Assembly (NCBI GenBank): GCA_026390115.1
Contig: JAPLGO010000021.1
Location: forward strand, 52,406 to 116,405
DNA from: Campylobacterales bacterium
GTDB lineage: Bacteria > Campylobacterota > Campylobacteria > Campylobacterales > Sulfurimonadaceae
Reading direction: 5' to 3'
Length of the DNA stretch: 64,000 nt
In this document: piece by piece, positions 56,979 to 64,000 of the stretch
Layout: every line of letters begins with the position of its first letter
Position numbering within the stretch: position 1 is the first letter of the stretch
Notes under the pieces: model-generated
Told to the model about the DNA's origin: nothing
What the model saw: the letters and a program-made list of their open reading frames with translations, nothing else
Database searches by the model: none
Program-made: the position numbers and the translations under genes

Positions 56979-58070
56979 ATGAAAGCAGTTATTTCTAGTA
57001 AGAGAACTCCAACAAAAACCGAAGGAGTTTTTTACAAAGATATTTTTAACGACAGTGAAAAATCAGTTGATAAAAAATATATGATTAGATGGATTGATGA
57101 AAATGGTAAGAGTAGATTAAAAACTATTGGGAATTATTCAGCAGGTATTCGAGAAAAATACTGTAAAGCTAAAAGAGATGAGATTATTACAAAAATAAGA
57201 CTGGGGGAAGAGTTACCATCCCTTGCTAAACCAAAGCAAACTATGACTATATTCGATATGTCAGAACTTTATTTTGATTATAAATCTGCAACGGTTAAAG
57301 ATATTGAAAAAGAAAAAAGAAGATTTAACAATCATCTTAAAAAAACTATCGGTCATATTAAATTGCAAAATTTTTCAGAAAAAGATGCTTTAAAACTGCA
57401 ACAGAATCTAAAAGAAAATTTAGCCGTAGCTAGTGTTAGGCATTTACTCGTAACATTAAATGCTATGTATAAGTATGTTGTCACTCAAAAATTATATAGT
57501 GGTGATATTCCTACATCTAATATTCAACATGAACAACTAAACAATATTCGAGAACGCTACTTAACTCTTGATGAAATAAAGAAGCTGTTAACGGTTTGTC
57601 AAAATACCAATTATGAAATATATTTATTTGTAAAATTATCACTCTCTACAGGTGGTAGAGTTGGAACTATAGCAACTATCAGAGCTATGGATATTAAACC
57701 AAATAATAATTCACTTATATTATCAGACCATAAAAACAATGATACTTACACTGGTTTTTATAACAATGAGCTAAAAGAACTTCTTACACAAAGGATGAAA
57801 GAATTATCAGCCACTGATACGATAATTAGACTAGCAAGAAGTTCAATAACCTATAAACTTGGTTCAATTATGGATGTATTATTTAATCAATTTATAGACG
57901 ATGATGATAGAAAAAATAGGGTTGTTCCTCATACATTAAGACAGATAGCTGGTACACCTATTTTAACTATACAAAAACTTATGAATCACAAATCAATTGA
58001 AATGACCTTGAGATATGCAAAACTTGCTCCTAATCAAGGGATGGAAGCAGTAAAAAATTTATATTCTTAG
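56979..58070 (+). CDS. Tyrosine recombinase (island integrase), probably internally deleted
   Basis: 363 residues. An N-terminal arm-binding region is followed by a SAM-like core-binding domain (about 85-175) and a catalytic domain. Arg I lies in LSTGGRVGTIATIR near 225, the box II start HTLRQ near 317, the later His in MNHKSIEMTLRYAKL near 340 and the nucleophile Tyr near 350. Family members usually read HTLRHTFAS-LAI-GTPI; here HTLRQ runs straight into IAGTPILTIQKLMNH, so about eight residues of the active-site helix are missing in frame. That may inactivate the enzyme. It is at the left edge of the accessory island, with repeat heptamers just upstream. Confidence 0.8.
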   Translation: MKAVISSKRTPTKTEGVFYKDIFNDSEKSVDKKYMIRWIDENGKSRLKTIGNYSAGIREKYCKAKRDEIITKIRLGEELPSLAKPKQTMTIFDMSELYFDYKSATVKDIEKEKRRFNNHLKKTIGHIKLQNFSEKDALKLQQNLKENLAVASVRHLLVTLNAMYKYVVTQKLYSGDIPTSNIQHEQLNNIRERYLTLDEIKKLLTVCQNTNYEIYLFVKLSLSTGGRVGTIATIRAMDIKPNNNSLILSDHKNNDTYTGFYNNELKELLTQRMKELSATDTIIRLARSSITYKLGSIMDVLFNQFIDDDDRKNRVVPHTLRQIAGTPILTIQKLMNHKSIEMTLRYAKLAPNQGMEAVKNLYS

Positions 58071-58221
58071 CAGTAAGAAAAAGAGTTTCTATCACTCTTT
58101 ACTTCACTAAATACAGCATTCGAGAATATTTCTATGGATTCTTTTTTTGTGAAATATGATAGAGATAGCACTTGTTTTATAATCGTATAAGTTATCTAAA
58201 TCATTAAAATAAATAAAAAAA

Positions 58222-58240
58222 GAGAGGCTTAAAACCTCTC
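58222..58240 (-). terminator. Terminator of recoded gene B
   Basis: On the minus strand GAGAGG-TTTTAAG-CCTCTC is followed by TTTTTTTAT. The loop contains the TAA stop of the frame starting at 58558. Confidence 0.75.
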
Positions 58241-58558
58241 AAATTCACTTTGTACTTTTTCAGATGTGAACCAAATATGACTGTCTATATAATTTGTATA
58301 GATTTCAAATTCATCACTTTCGTCTTCAAATAACTCTTTATTAGAATCAATAAACTTGTAAGCTATTTGAGATAAAGCTTCATAGATGAAATAGTTAATA
58401 TTGCGGTCAAACTCTTTTCAAAAGTTCATCTCTACATTTTCATAAATTTCATCAAAATCTAGTTTATGTTCTTCCATAAGATTAACTAGAAATTCAACAT
58501 CTAAATATCAAGCTCATAATAAATTTCTTGATAAATCAACCAATATATTTTTCTTCAT
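58229..58558 (-). CDS. Recoded gene B (TGA read as glycine), unknown function
   Basis: Under the standard code this frame is broken by three TGA codons (58514-58516, 58508-58510 and 58418-58420). Under translation table 25 (TGA = Gly) it is one open frame of 109 residues from ATG to TAA: MKKNILVDLSRNLLGAGYLD, then VEFLVNLMEEHKLDFDEIYE, ending VQSEFERF. It has no TAA, TAG or frameshift inside and is followed by a terminator that overlaps its stop. Trp is also written TGG (in SHIWFTS). The protein is acidic and helical, with no motif I know. In a standard-code host only the first 14 residues would be made. Confidence 0.7.
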
Positions 58559-58609
58559 AATCACAAAAATTAAAAAATAAAGTGATTTTCGTTAAAAAAA
58601 TAACAATAA

Positions 58610-58647
58610 AAAAATCAAGGTGGAGACTTTGTACTACCTTGATTTTT
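58610..58647. terminator. Terminator between the two recoded genes
   Basis: AAAAATCAAGGT and ACCTTGATTTTT form a perfect 12-bp stem around a 14-base loop, with a T run on the minus strand. It lies downstream of recoded gene A and its extension. Confidence 0.75.
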
Positions 58648-58712
58648 GATATTTTATTTTTTAGAATAAATCAGTTTATTTTGAATGTTACTAACGATGA
58701 ATTGGTGTATTC

Positions 58713-58931
58713 TTATTGACTATTTGCTAATGTATATAACTCTTCTTTTAAATCTTTTTTCATTTCTTCAGGGATTGGCATTTGATTCGATAACATTTCT
58801 ACGACCATATCCAAAGTTCAATTTTGTTTTGCATCTTTTAGTAACTTCATTATTTCTTCCTGCGACTGTTGAATCATTTCAGGAGTTAGTTTATCTAATG
58901 ATTCTTGTTTAAAAATTATATCATTTAAAGA
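58713..58931 (-). pseudogene. In-frame extension after the TAA of recoded gene A
   Basis: The frame of gene A continues past its TAA for 72 codons to another TAA at 58713-58715. The stretch is coding-like (SLNDIIFKQESLDKLTPEMI and MPIPEEMKKDLKEELYTLAN) and has one TGA at 58818-58820, in QN-G-TLDMVVEML. Either the TAA at 58932 is a nonsense mutation in a 338-residue gene, or this is a separate small gene whose start I cannot place. The terminator at 58610 comes after it, which favours one transcript. Confidence 0.5.
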
Positions 58932-59729
58932 TTATCAACCTGTTGTTCTAAAATTTACTTCCGCAATTTCATTTTTTATAATCTTTACTAAAGTCTTTCA
59001 TTCTTTTTTGTAAACAAAATATGTTTCAAAAGAAGCTTCAAATTTAGAAATATCTTCGAAATCAAATTTCTCTAGTTTTAATCATTTTTTTCAAATAAAT
59101 AACATTCATTTTGTATTAGTTTTTCTATCAATAACTAATTCTTTAGAAAATTCCTCTCATCTTTCTCAAGTTTCATCTGCCTTTATTGTTATTCATCAAA
59201 CCTTTATTCAGAATGGTCAATTAAATAAGTCATTCATTTTTTTATCTTCATATTCTCAATCAATAAACTCTACTATTTCACATCCATCTTCAGGGTCTTT
59301 AGAAATAACCATAGACATTAAAATATTTTCATCTGGATTTTGAATAAAATGACTCATTATTTCCGCTTGAACTTGTTCTTTAGATTTTTGTTTTTCTTCT
59401 TCTTTATTTAACTCACTAATCTTTAAACTTCGTGCTTCAATATTTTGTGAAGATTCTATTTTTAAAAAGTTATTATTGAGTTTATCAAAATCAAAAAGAC
59501 TCTCCGCCCCATTTCTTTTCATAATGATCATAGCCCTATAAACCATATGCATTGCTTGGTCTTCACGATATTTTTTAAGCTCAGATAGATGTTGATCAAT
59601 AGTATTATTAAAGAGTTCTTCATTCTCTTCTCTATATCTTTTAAAATAATCTTTAATTACCTCTATTTCATATTCAGTGATTTTTAAATTATCAAAATCA
59701 CTACTACTATTTTTATTATTTAATCACAT
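58932..59729 (-). CDS. Recoded gene A (TGA read as glycine), unknown function
   Basis: One open frame of 265 codons from the ATG at 59727-59729 to TAA at 58932-58934 if TGA is sense. It holds 13 in-frame TGA codons, the first at codon 2, and no TAA or TAG. With TGA as Gly the second half reads NDLFNGPFGIKVGGITIKAD, then NTKGMLFIGKKGLKLEKFDF and VYKKEGKTLVKI, typical glycine contexts. Only three glycines use GGN and no Trp uses TGG. With Trp instead, composition would be abnormal. The first half is acidic and helical. An in-frame TAA just before the ATG bounds the start. No known domain is recognised. A standard-code host cannot make it. Confidence 0.75.
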
Positions 59730-59841
59730 ATGTTCTTGTTAAATATTAATGTACTGTGTATCCATTTTCTCATACTTTTTATTATTTTGCAAATTTTTGA
59801 TATAAAAATAAATAAATAAAGATATAATCATTTAAATAACT

Positions 59842-59857
59842 GATAATAGGATATTAT
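59842..59857 (+). repeat. Left copy of a 16-bp inverted repeat
   Basis: GATAATAGGATATTAT lies just before the 888-codon gene. The same 16 bases occur on the minus strand at 63800-63815, just before the glycosyltransferase gene. AGGAT inside the repeat acts as ribosome-binding site for both genes. Confidence 0.6.
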
Positions 59858-59859
59858 GA

Positions 59860-62526
59860 TTGGGAGAATTACACTTGAGTTATGCAACACCCCATTATGA
59901 TAAAGTTTACTTTAACTTTGAAGATGAAGTCTCAGAATTAATAAGTAATTTAAATACAAAGAAAAATCAAATATATAATATATATCCTAAAGATTATGAT
60001 GTAGCGCAAAAAATTGTTACACATTCTCTTAAGATATTACCAAAAATAAAAAATTTGGATATATATACATTTTGGTTTAATTTCAACAACAATGATTACA
60101 TATCATTTGCACAACAATTAAAAATTTTCTTAATAAAAATATGGAGAAACAATCTATTTAACTATAGCCAAATAGAAGAAAATATACTATCCATGTTGTT
60201 ATTAGAAGATAATATACAAAAATTCTCAAAACTAAATTTCAGTGCTCTATTCTCCAAATTATATAATAAACAATTTATAATTGTTATCGATATATCACAT
60301 AAAGAATTAGATAGCTTTCAAAAGAATAAAATAGAAGAAATTTTTCATTTAATTGAGTGCATTAAAGATTTAAAAGAAACTTTATGTATTGATACCATTA
60401 TATTAAATAACTATTCAAAATATGATGCTAAGAACATACAATTAGATATAAATAATCAAACTATAAAACCTTATTTAGAAATGCTGAATAGTGTCAATAC
60501 CTATCAACAGATTGATTCTATAAATATTGTAAGTAGTAATAATTTTAATAAACTTATTCATATAATCAATCCAATCGTAATGCTGAATCAAACAGTTTCT
60601 CATGAAATTATAAATTATATTGCTAGCACTGAAAGTAATATAGAAAATGAGATTACCAATCTTTTAAAAAATAATTTGATACAACATAACTTTAATAGAG
60701 ATGGATATAATTTAACCAAAGATTCTATGAAAACTTTTAAAAAAAATAATGTGAATGAAATGGATATAATTACGGCAAATGGCTCAAAAATATTATCTTT
60801 TCAATCTCCTTATCAATTACTAGATAATGATTTTTCACTGCAAACATTGAAAAAAGCGCATAGAGAAAATTTTATGCTTATCGATGTATTTTCTTCATTA
60901 TTTACTAGTAAAACTAAACAAAATCATTTAGAAAAAGAACTATATGATATTTCACTAAGTCTATCCAATGAAGTAATTAATATACTAAATGTAAATAATG
61001 AATATCATACTAAAATACTCCTCACCTATTTCAGTCAATTATTTTTAAAAGATTATAAACTAGAATACAAGTATTTTAAACTATTAGAAAATTTAACTTA
61101 TGGCTTAAGTAATTTTATTGAAAATGTTTATAAATATGATAATAATAAAAAATACAATATTTCAAGATGGATTACTAATCTTGGTTATATTTACGATGAA
61201 ATGAAATATACAACAAATGATAGAGAAAAAATATATTATAACGCTGCCCAAAGAATTGGTAAAATCTCCGATTTTACCAATGAAGTAATTGAGTTAAAAA
61301 CGAAATACACATTAGGCTGGCAATTAAAAGATTCTAACCAAATGCAAAAAGCTGTTGATACTTTTTTAGAAACGGCAAAAAGATTTTTTTATATGTTTAA
61401 AAATAATATCTTCGGAAAACCCGTTTATTTAGTACATGAAATGTACTGGTTAGGTTACATCATATCAAAAAAAGAAAACATTGAATCTAGTTTTTTAGAT
61501 GATAAAATCTTAGAAAATATTTTGTTAGAACATCCATTGTTTTATCATTCTGCTGATGTTGATATGTTTTTACATGAAAAATATAAACATATAAATTTTT
61601 ACCCTAATTCTACATATAATATATTTTTTTGTGATTATGATTTATATACAGCTATAGTTGTCTCATACCGCATATTACAAAAAAAATTGAATGTAAAATT
61701 GATTCTAGTAAATAAAAAAGAAGATATTAAATTAGGTAAAAACAATATAATTTTAGGTGCACCAGATTCCCCGAATGGTATTGGAGATTTTCTTAAACAA
61801 AATGATAAAGATTTAACAGCTTTATATCAAATTAGATTATTTGAGAATTTTTTTGAAATATCAGAAAATGATAATTTTATGGTATTAATGGGATGTGGTC
61901 TAGGAAGTATGATTGATGGTTTAAACCAACTATTAGAAAAAATTGATGAAGGAAAAAACGATATGGATTTTGGAATATTTTTACCATTAATGCAACAAGC
62001 TGGTAATAAACTTTGGGAAGTAACATTAGATAGAATAGGAGATATTGTCAAAGATAAATTAAAAGGTTCTACTGTTAAAGAAGAAAATGTTGAAAAAGAA
62101 ATTTCAAATTTAAAAAATACATCTAATATAGATAGAAAACAGGAAATAGAAATATTATTAAATATTGATAATCCAATGATTCAAAAAGCATTCAGAGAAA
62201 CGATTTTAAGTAACGATGTTATTTTAAATATTTTCAAAAATGTATCTCAAACTGAACTTCGTACATTTGACGAAATAGAAAATTTCAATCAAATTTCCTT
62301 GAGTCTAATAGATTTCACAAGAAAACATGCAAACGCATCTATTGAGGATAAAAATGATTTAGCAAAAATAAGAGAGAATTTATTAAACATACAGTCAAAA
62401 TTAAACAATATCAAAAGAAATAGACATGCTTTCGACTATTCAGAATTGAATAAAATTAATATTGAGCAAGCAGATATAGTCAATAATGCGATAGAAGATT
62501 ACACCCATTTAATGTCATTTTTATAA
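59860..62526 (+). CDS. Large AT-rich protein of unknown function
   Basis: 888 residues, much more AT-rich than the chromosome and rich in N, I, K and L. I chose TTG at 59860, 7 bases after AGGAT; TTG at 59875 after GGGAG is the alternative. The N-terminal 180 residues (YTFWFNFNNNDYISFAQQLK and KQFIIVIDISHKELDSFQKN) recall the nucleotide-binding fold of STAND proteins, but no Walker A is visible. A Rossmann-like part follows near 620-690 (NNIILGAPDSPNGIGDF). The C-terminus is helical. No membrane segment or signal. It overlaps the convergent glycosyltransferase fusion by 6 bases. Its glycines use GGN and TGA is absent, so it is not part of the recoded cassette. Function unknown; a defence role is only a guess. 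Confidence 0.6.
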   Translation: MGELHLSYATPHYDKVYFNFEDEVSELISNLNTKKNQIYNIYPKDYDVAQKIVTHSLKILPKIKNLDIYTFWFNFNNNDYISFAQQLKIFLIKIWRNNLFNYSQIEENILSMLLLEDNIQKFSKLNFSALFSKLYNKQFIIVIDISHKELDSFQKNKIEEIFHLIECIKDLKETLCIDTIILNNYSKYDAKNIQLDINNQTIKPYLEMLNSVNTYQQIDSINIVSSNNFNKLIHIINPIVMLNQTVSHEIINYIASTESNIENEITNLLKNNLIQHNFNRDGYNLTKDSMKTFKKNNVNEMDIITANGSKILSFQSPYQLLDNDFSLQTLKKAHRENFMLIDVFSSLFTSKTKQNHLEKELYDISLSLSNEVINILNVNNEYHTKILLTYFSQLFLKDYKLEYKYFKLLENLTYGLSNFIENVYKYDNNKKYNISRWITNLGYIYDEMKYTTNDREKIYYNAAQRIGKISDFTNEVIELKTKYTLGWQLKDSNQMQKAVDTFLETAKRFFYMFKNNIFGKPVYLVHEMYWLGYIISKKENIESSFLDDKILENILLEHPLFYHSADVDMFLHEKYKHINFYPNSTYNIFFCDYDLYTAIVVSYRILQKKLNVKLILVNKKEDIKLGKNNIILGAPDSPNGIGDFLKQNDKDLTALYQIRLFENFFEISENDNFMVLMGCGLGSMIDGLNQLLEKIDEGKNDMDFGIFLPLMQQAGNKLWEVTLDRIGDIVKDKLKGSTVKEENVEKEISNLKNTSNIDRKQEIEILLNIDNPMIQKAFRETILSNDVILNIFKNVSQTELRTFDEIENFNQISLSLIDFTRKHANASIEDKNDLAKIRENLLNIQSKLNNIKRNRHAFDYSELNKINIEQADIVNNAIEDYTHLMSFL

Positions 62527-63798
62527 TGCTATTTTTGCTCTATTAATAGTGTAAAATTGATATTCTTCGTAAGCTTCTGCAAATTTTACACTAGATTTTA
62601 ATCCATTTAAACTATCAATTTTCGTAACCATATTTTTCCAATATTCGACATCTTGTGATTCAAAATTTTCAATTAACTTCAATTTCATATCCATAAAATC
62701 AGTTATATCAATATAAATATTAGGATTAAAAACGCTATGATTTTGTTGAAAATAACTATTGCTCATCAAGAGTTTATCAGGTAAATGTAATCTTTTCATT
62801 TTTAAAAGTGCTGAGCTGACAATATCAAAACAAATTTTATGATCAATATGTATATCATCTTTATGATGGGTTATTAAAATATTTGGTTGTACTTTCATTA
62901 TCAAATTGTATAAAAAATCTATATTTTCTTTATTATAAAAGTTAGTCAGTTCATTATTATCCATAAAATAAAGCTCAATATTTGGAAACAATTTTTTAGT
63001 TTTTAAACTTTCATGCTTTCGTTTTTTATCCGATGTCGCAATTAGAATATTTACTCTATTATTATTTAAAGAATATTTTGAAATCAATCCACCACACCAT
63101 ATTTCTGCATCATCTGGATGAGCTAAAAATAATAAAATAGATTTATCAAACTTTTTTTTATAATCAATAAAAGAAATTAATTCATACGACATATTAATAT
63201 AATTCAAGACAGGTTTTAATGTATCATAAACAGTTCCTAAATAAACTTGAGATACTTTATAACCTAGTCTTTTTATGCTAATTAAAATATCTAAATCTAA
63301 TGCAAAAGTGTTTTGCATATGCTCTATATTTAATAATGATTTATCAAATAAATAAATTCCACTCAATGGCATTTTAATATATTTTAATTCTGGATAATTG
63401 TACTGAATCAATGGTTTTGCAACTAAATTAGTTACGGGCATGCTGTCTTCTTTATTGTCCCAATATGTTTTAACAAGAGAAGATTCTTCAAGTATCATAT
63501 TGTTATATAAGTTTTCTACCCATTCCTTATTTGGATTTCTAATATCAGCATCAATTTTAAAAATCAATCTATTACTAGCTTTCAATATCCCTTTTTTCAA
63601 AGCATAACCAAATCCAATATCTTTACAAAATACAACTTTTGCATTATTTTCTTTAGATATTTTTGCAGTATTGTCACTAGAATTATTATCTACAACAATA
63701 ATTTCCGATACATATTTTGATTTTTTAAATTCATTTATAATTTTTGCAATTGTTTTTTCTTCATTTAATGCAGGAATTACAATACTAATTTTTTCCAT
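62521..63798 (-). CDS. Glycosyltransferase family 2-PIG-L deacetylase fusion
   Basis: 425 residues with two enzyme domains. Residues 1-215 are GT2: ISIVIPALNEEKTIAKIINE, VDNNSSDNTAKISKEN and the DxD motif in FKIDADIRNP near 85, most like glucosyl-3-phosphoglycerate or mannosylglycerate synthases. Residues 222-425 are a PIG-L/LmbE deacetylase: LFLAHPDDAEIWCGGLISKY and ITHHKDDIHIDHKICF, which together hold the zinc ligands. It could transfer a sugar and then remove an acetyl or other acyl group from it. AGGAT within the inverted repeat precedes the ATG. The gene follows the second recombinase by 19 bp on the same strand. Confidence 0.85.
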   Translation of the reverse strand: MEKISIVIPALNEEKTIAKIINEFKKSKYVSEIIVVDNNSSDNTAKISKENNAKVVFCKDIGFGYALKKGILKASNRLIFKIDADIRNPNKEWVENLYNNMILEESSLVKTYWDNKEDSMPVTNLVAKPLIQYNYPELKYIKMPLSGIYLFDKSLLNIEHMQNTFALDLDILISIKRLGYKVSQVYLGTVYDTLKPVLNYINMSYELISFIDYKKKFDKSILLFLAHPDDAEIWCGGLISKYSLNNNRVNILIATSDKKRKHESLKTKKLFPNIELYFMDNNELTNFYNKENIDFLYNLIMKVQPNILITHHKDDIHIDHKICFDIVSSALLKMKRLHLPDKLLMSNSYFQQNHSVFNPNIYIDITDFMDMKLKLIENFESQDVEYWKNMVTKIDSLNGLKSSVKFAEAYEEYQFYTINRAKIAL

Positions 63799-63799
63799 G

Positions 63800-63815
63800 A
63801 TAATATCCTATTATC
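63800..63815 (-). repeat. Right copy of the 16-bp inverted repeat
   Basis: On the minus strand it reads GATAATAGGATATTAT, identical to 59842-59857 and in opposite orientation; five further bases beyond a two-base mismatch (AATAA) also match. It lies between the recombinase stop and the glycosyltransferase ATG. Confidence 0.6.
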
Positions 63816-63817
63816 CA

Positions 63818-64000
63818 TTATTCAACTACAAAATTAAAATTCCTTCTTGGGTGCTTCGTATTCAATATTTTCTTTTGCTGTTTCATATTAACTTTAGTAT
63901 AAATTTGAGTTGTAGAGATGGATGAATGCCCTAGCATATGTTGAATATATCTTATATCAACCCCCTCTTCTAAAAGTAAAGTTGCGAAACTATGTCTAAA
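63818..64000 (-). CDS. Tyrosine recombinase, C-terminal part, cut by window edge
   Basis: The last 60 residues of a XerC/D-like recombinase. [20 protein letters not shown] is the box II region (second Arg and His), [20 protein letters not shown] has the conserved His and the nucleophile Tyr. The tail is [17 protein letters not shown]. Here the box II helix is complete, unlike in the recombinase at 56979. It is upstream of and co-directional with the glycosyltransferase fusion. Its front part lies beyond the window. Confidence 0.88.
   Translation of the reverse strand, partial: FRHSFATLLLEEGVDIRYIQHMLGHSSISTTQIYTKVNMKQQKKILNTKHPRRNFNFVVE

Noticed and set aside
58229..59729. TGA read as tryptophan (mycoplasma-like code 4) in the recoded cassette
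   Set aside because: It would give runs such as WPFWIKVWWITIK, about 4 percent Trp and under 1 percent Gly. Glycine gives ordinary composition and turn contexts.
58071..59859. The region as plain decayed or non-coding DNA
   Set aside because: All internal stops are TGA, frames are continuous, codon use is protein-like and terminators follow the frames. Random decay in AT-rich DNA would bring TAA, TAG and frameshifts.

Overview
The window looks like the chromosome of a sulfur-oxidising or denitrifying Campylobacterota, most like Sulfurimonas. The basis is AT-rich DNA, AspRS and RpoD of the epsilon type, a flgF-flgG pair behind a sigma-54 promoter, a CiaD-like gene next to purU, and an frdA-frdB-heterodisulfide-reductase-like (MfrABE/SdhABE) operon. 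The genus is inferred from gene content and gene order, not from a database search.

Layout. Positions 1-3.3 kb hold the start of nadK, a broken tyrosine recombinase, a macro-domain protein and an MddA-like methyltransferase. From 3.3 to 24.6 kb there is housekeeping: aspS, two adenylate kinases facing each other, dapD, a C40 peptidase lipoprotein, an S24 repressor with two operator-like palindromes and a 27-codon divergent ORF, trmL, purU, leuB-leuD, flgF-flgG, rpoD, hemL and a TonB/TolA-like protein. From 24.6 to 33.8 kb, five genes on the minus strand form one signalling operon: a periplasmic repeat protein, a multi-HAMP hybrid kinase, a CheB-CheR fusion, a REC-GGDEF cyclase and a REC-PAS-HD-GYP phosphodiesterase. 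From 33.9 to 56.8 kb come a CitE-like protein with a cytochrome c, the operon folD-lepB-M50-rpiB-apt-trpB, a haem-motif GGDEF-EAL protein, a CZB chemoreceptor, pepA, ychF, psd, truD, thiL, the fumarate reductase/succinate dehydrogenase operon and xth.

From about 56.8 kb to the end is an accessory island. It starts with a tyrosine recombinase that seems to lack about eight residues of its active-site helix, and the window ends inside a second tyrosine recombinase. Between them lie a very AT-rich 888-codon gene of unknown function and a glycosyltransferase-PIG-L deacetylase fusion, bracketed by a 16-bp inverted repeat.

The most striking feature is a 1.5-kb stretch (58229-59729, minus strand) that looks non-coding in the standard code. 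It holds two good reading frames in which every internal stop is TGA: 13 in one, 3 in the other, with no TAA or TAG. Reading TGA as glycine gives normal-looking proteins with Gly in typical loop contexts. Reading it as Trp would give about 4 percent Trp and almost no Gly. This is the code of Gracilibacteria and Absconditabacteria (translation table 25). The surrounding genome uses TGA as a normal stop. The cassette therefore looks like recently transferred DNA from such a lineage or one of its elements, with an assembly chimera as the main alternative.
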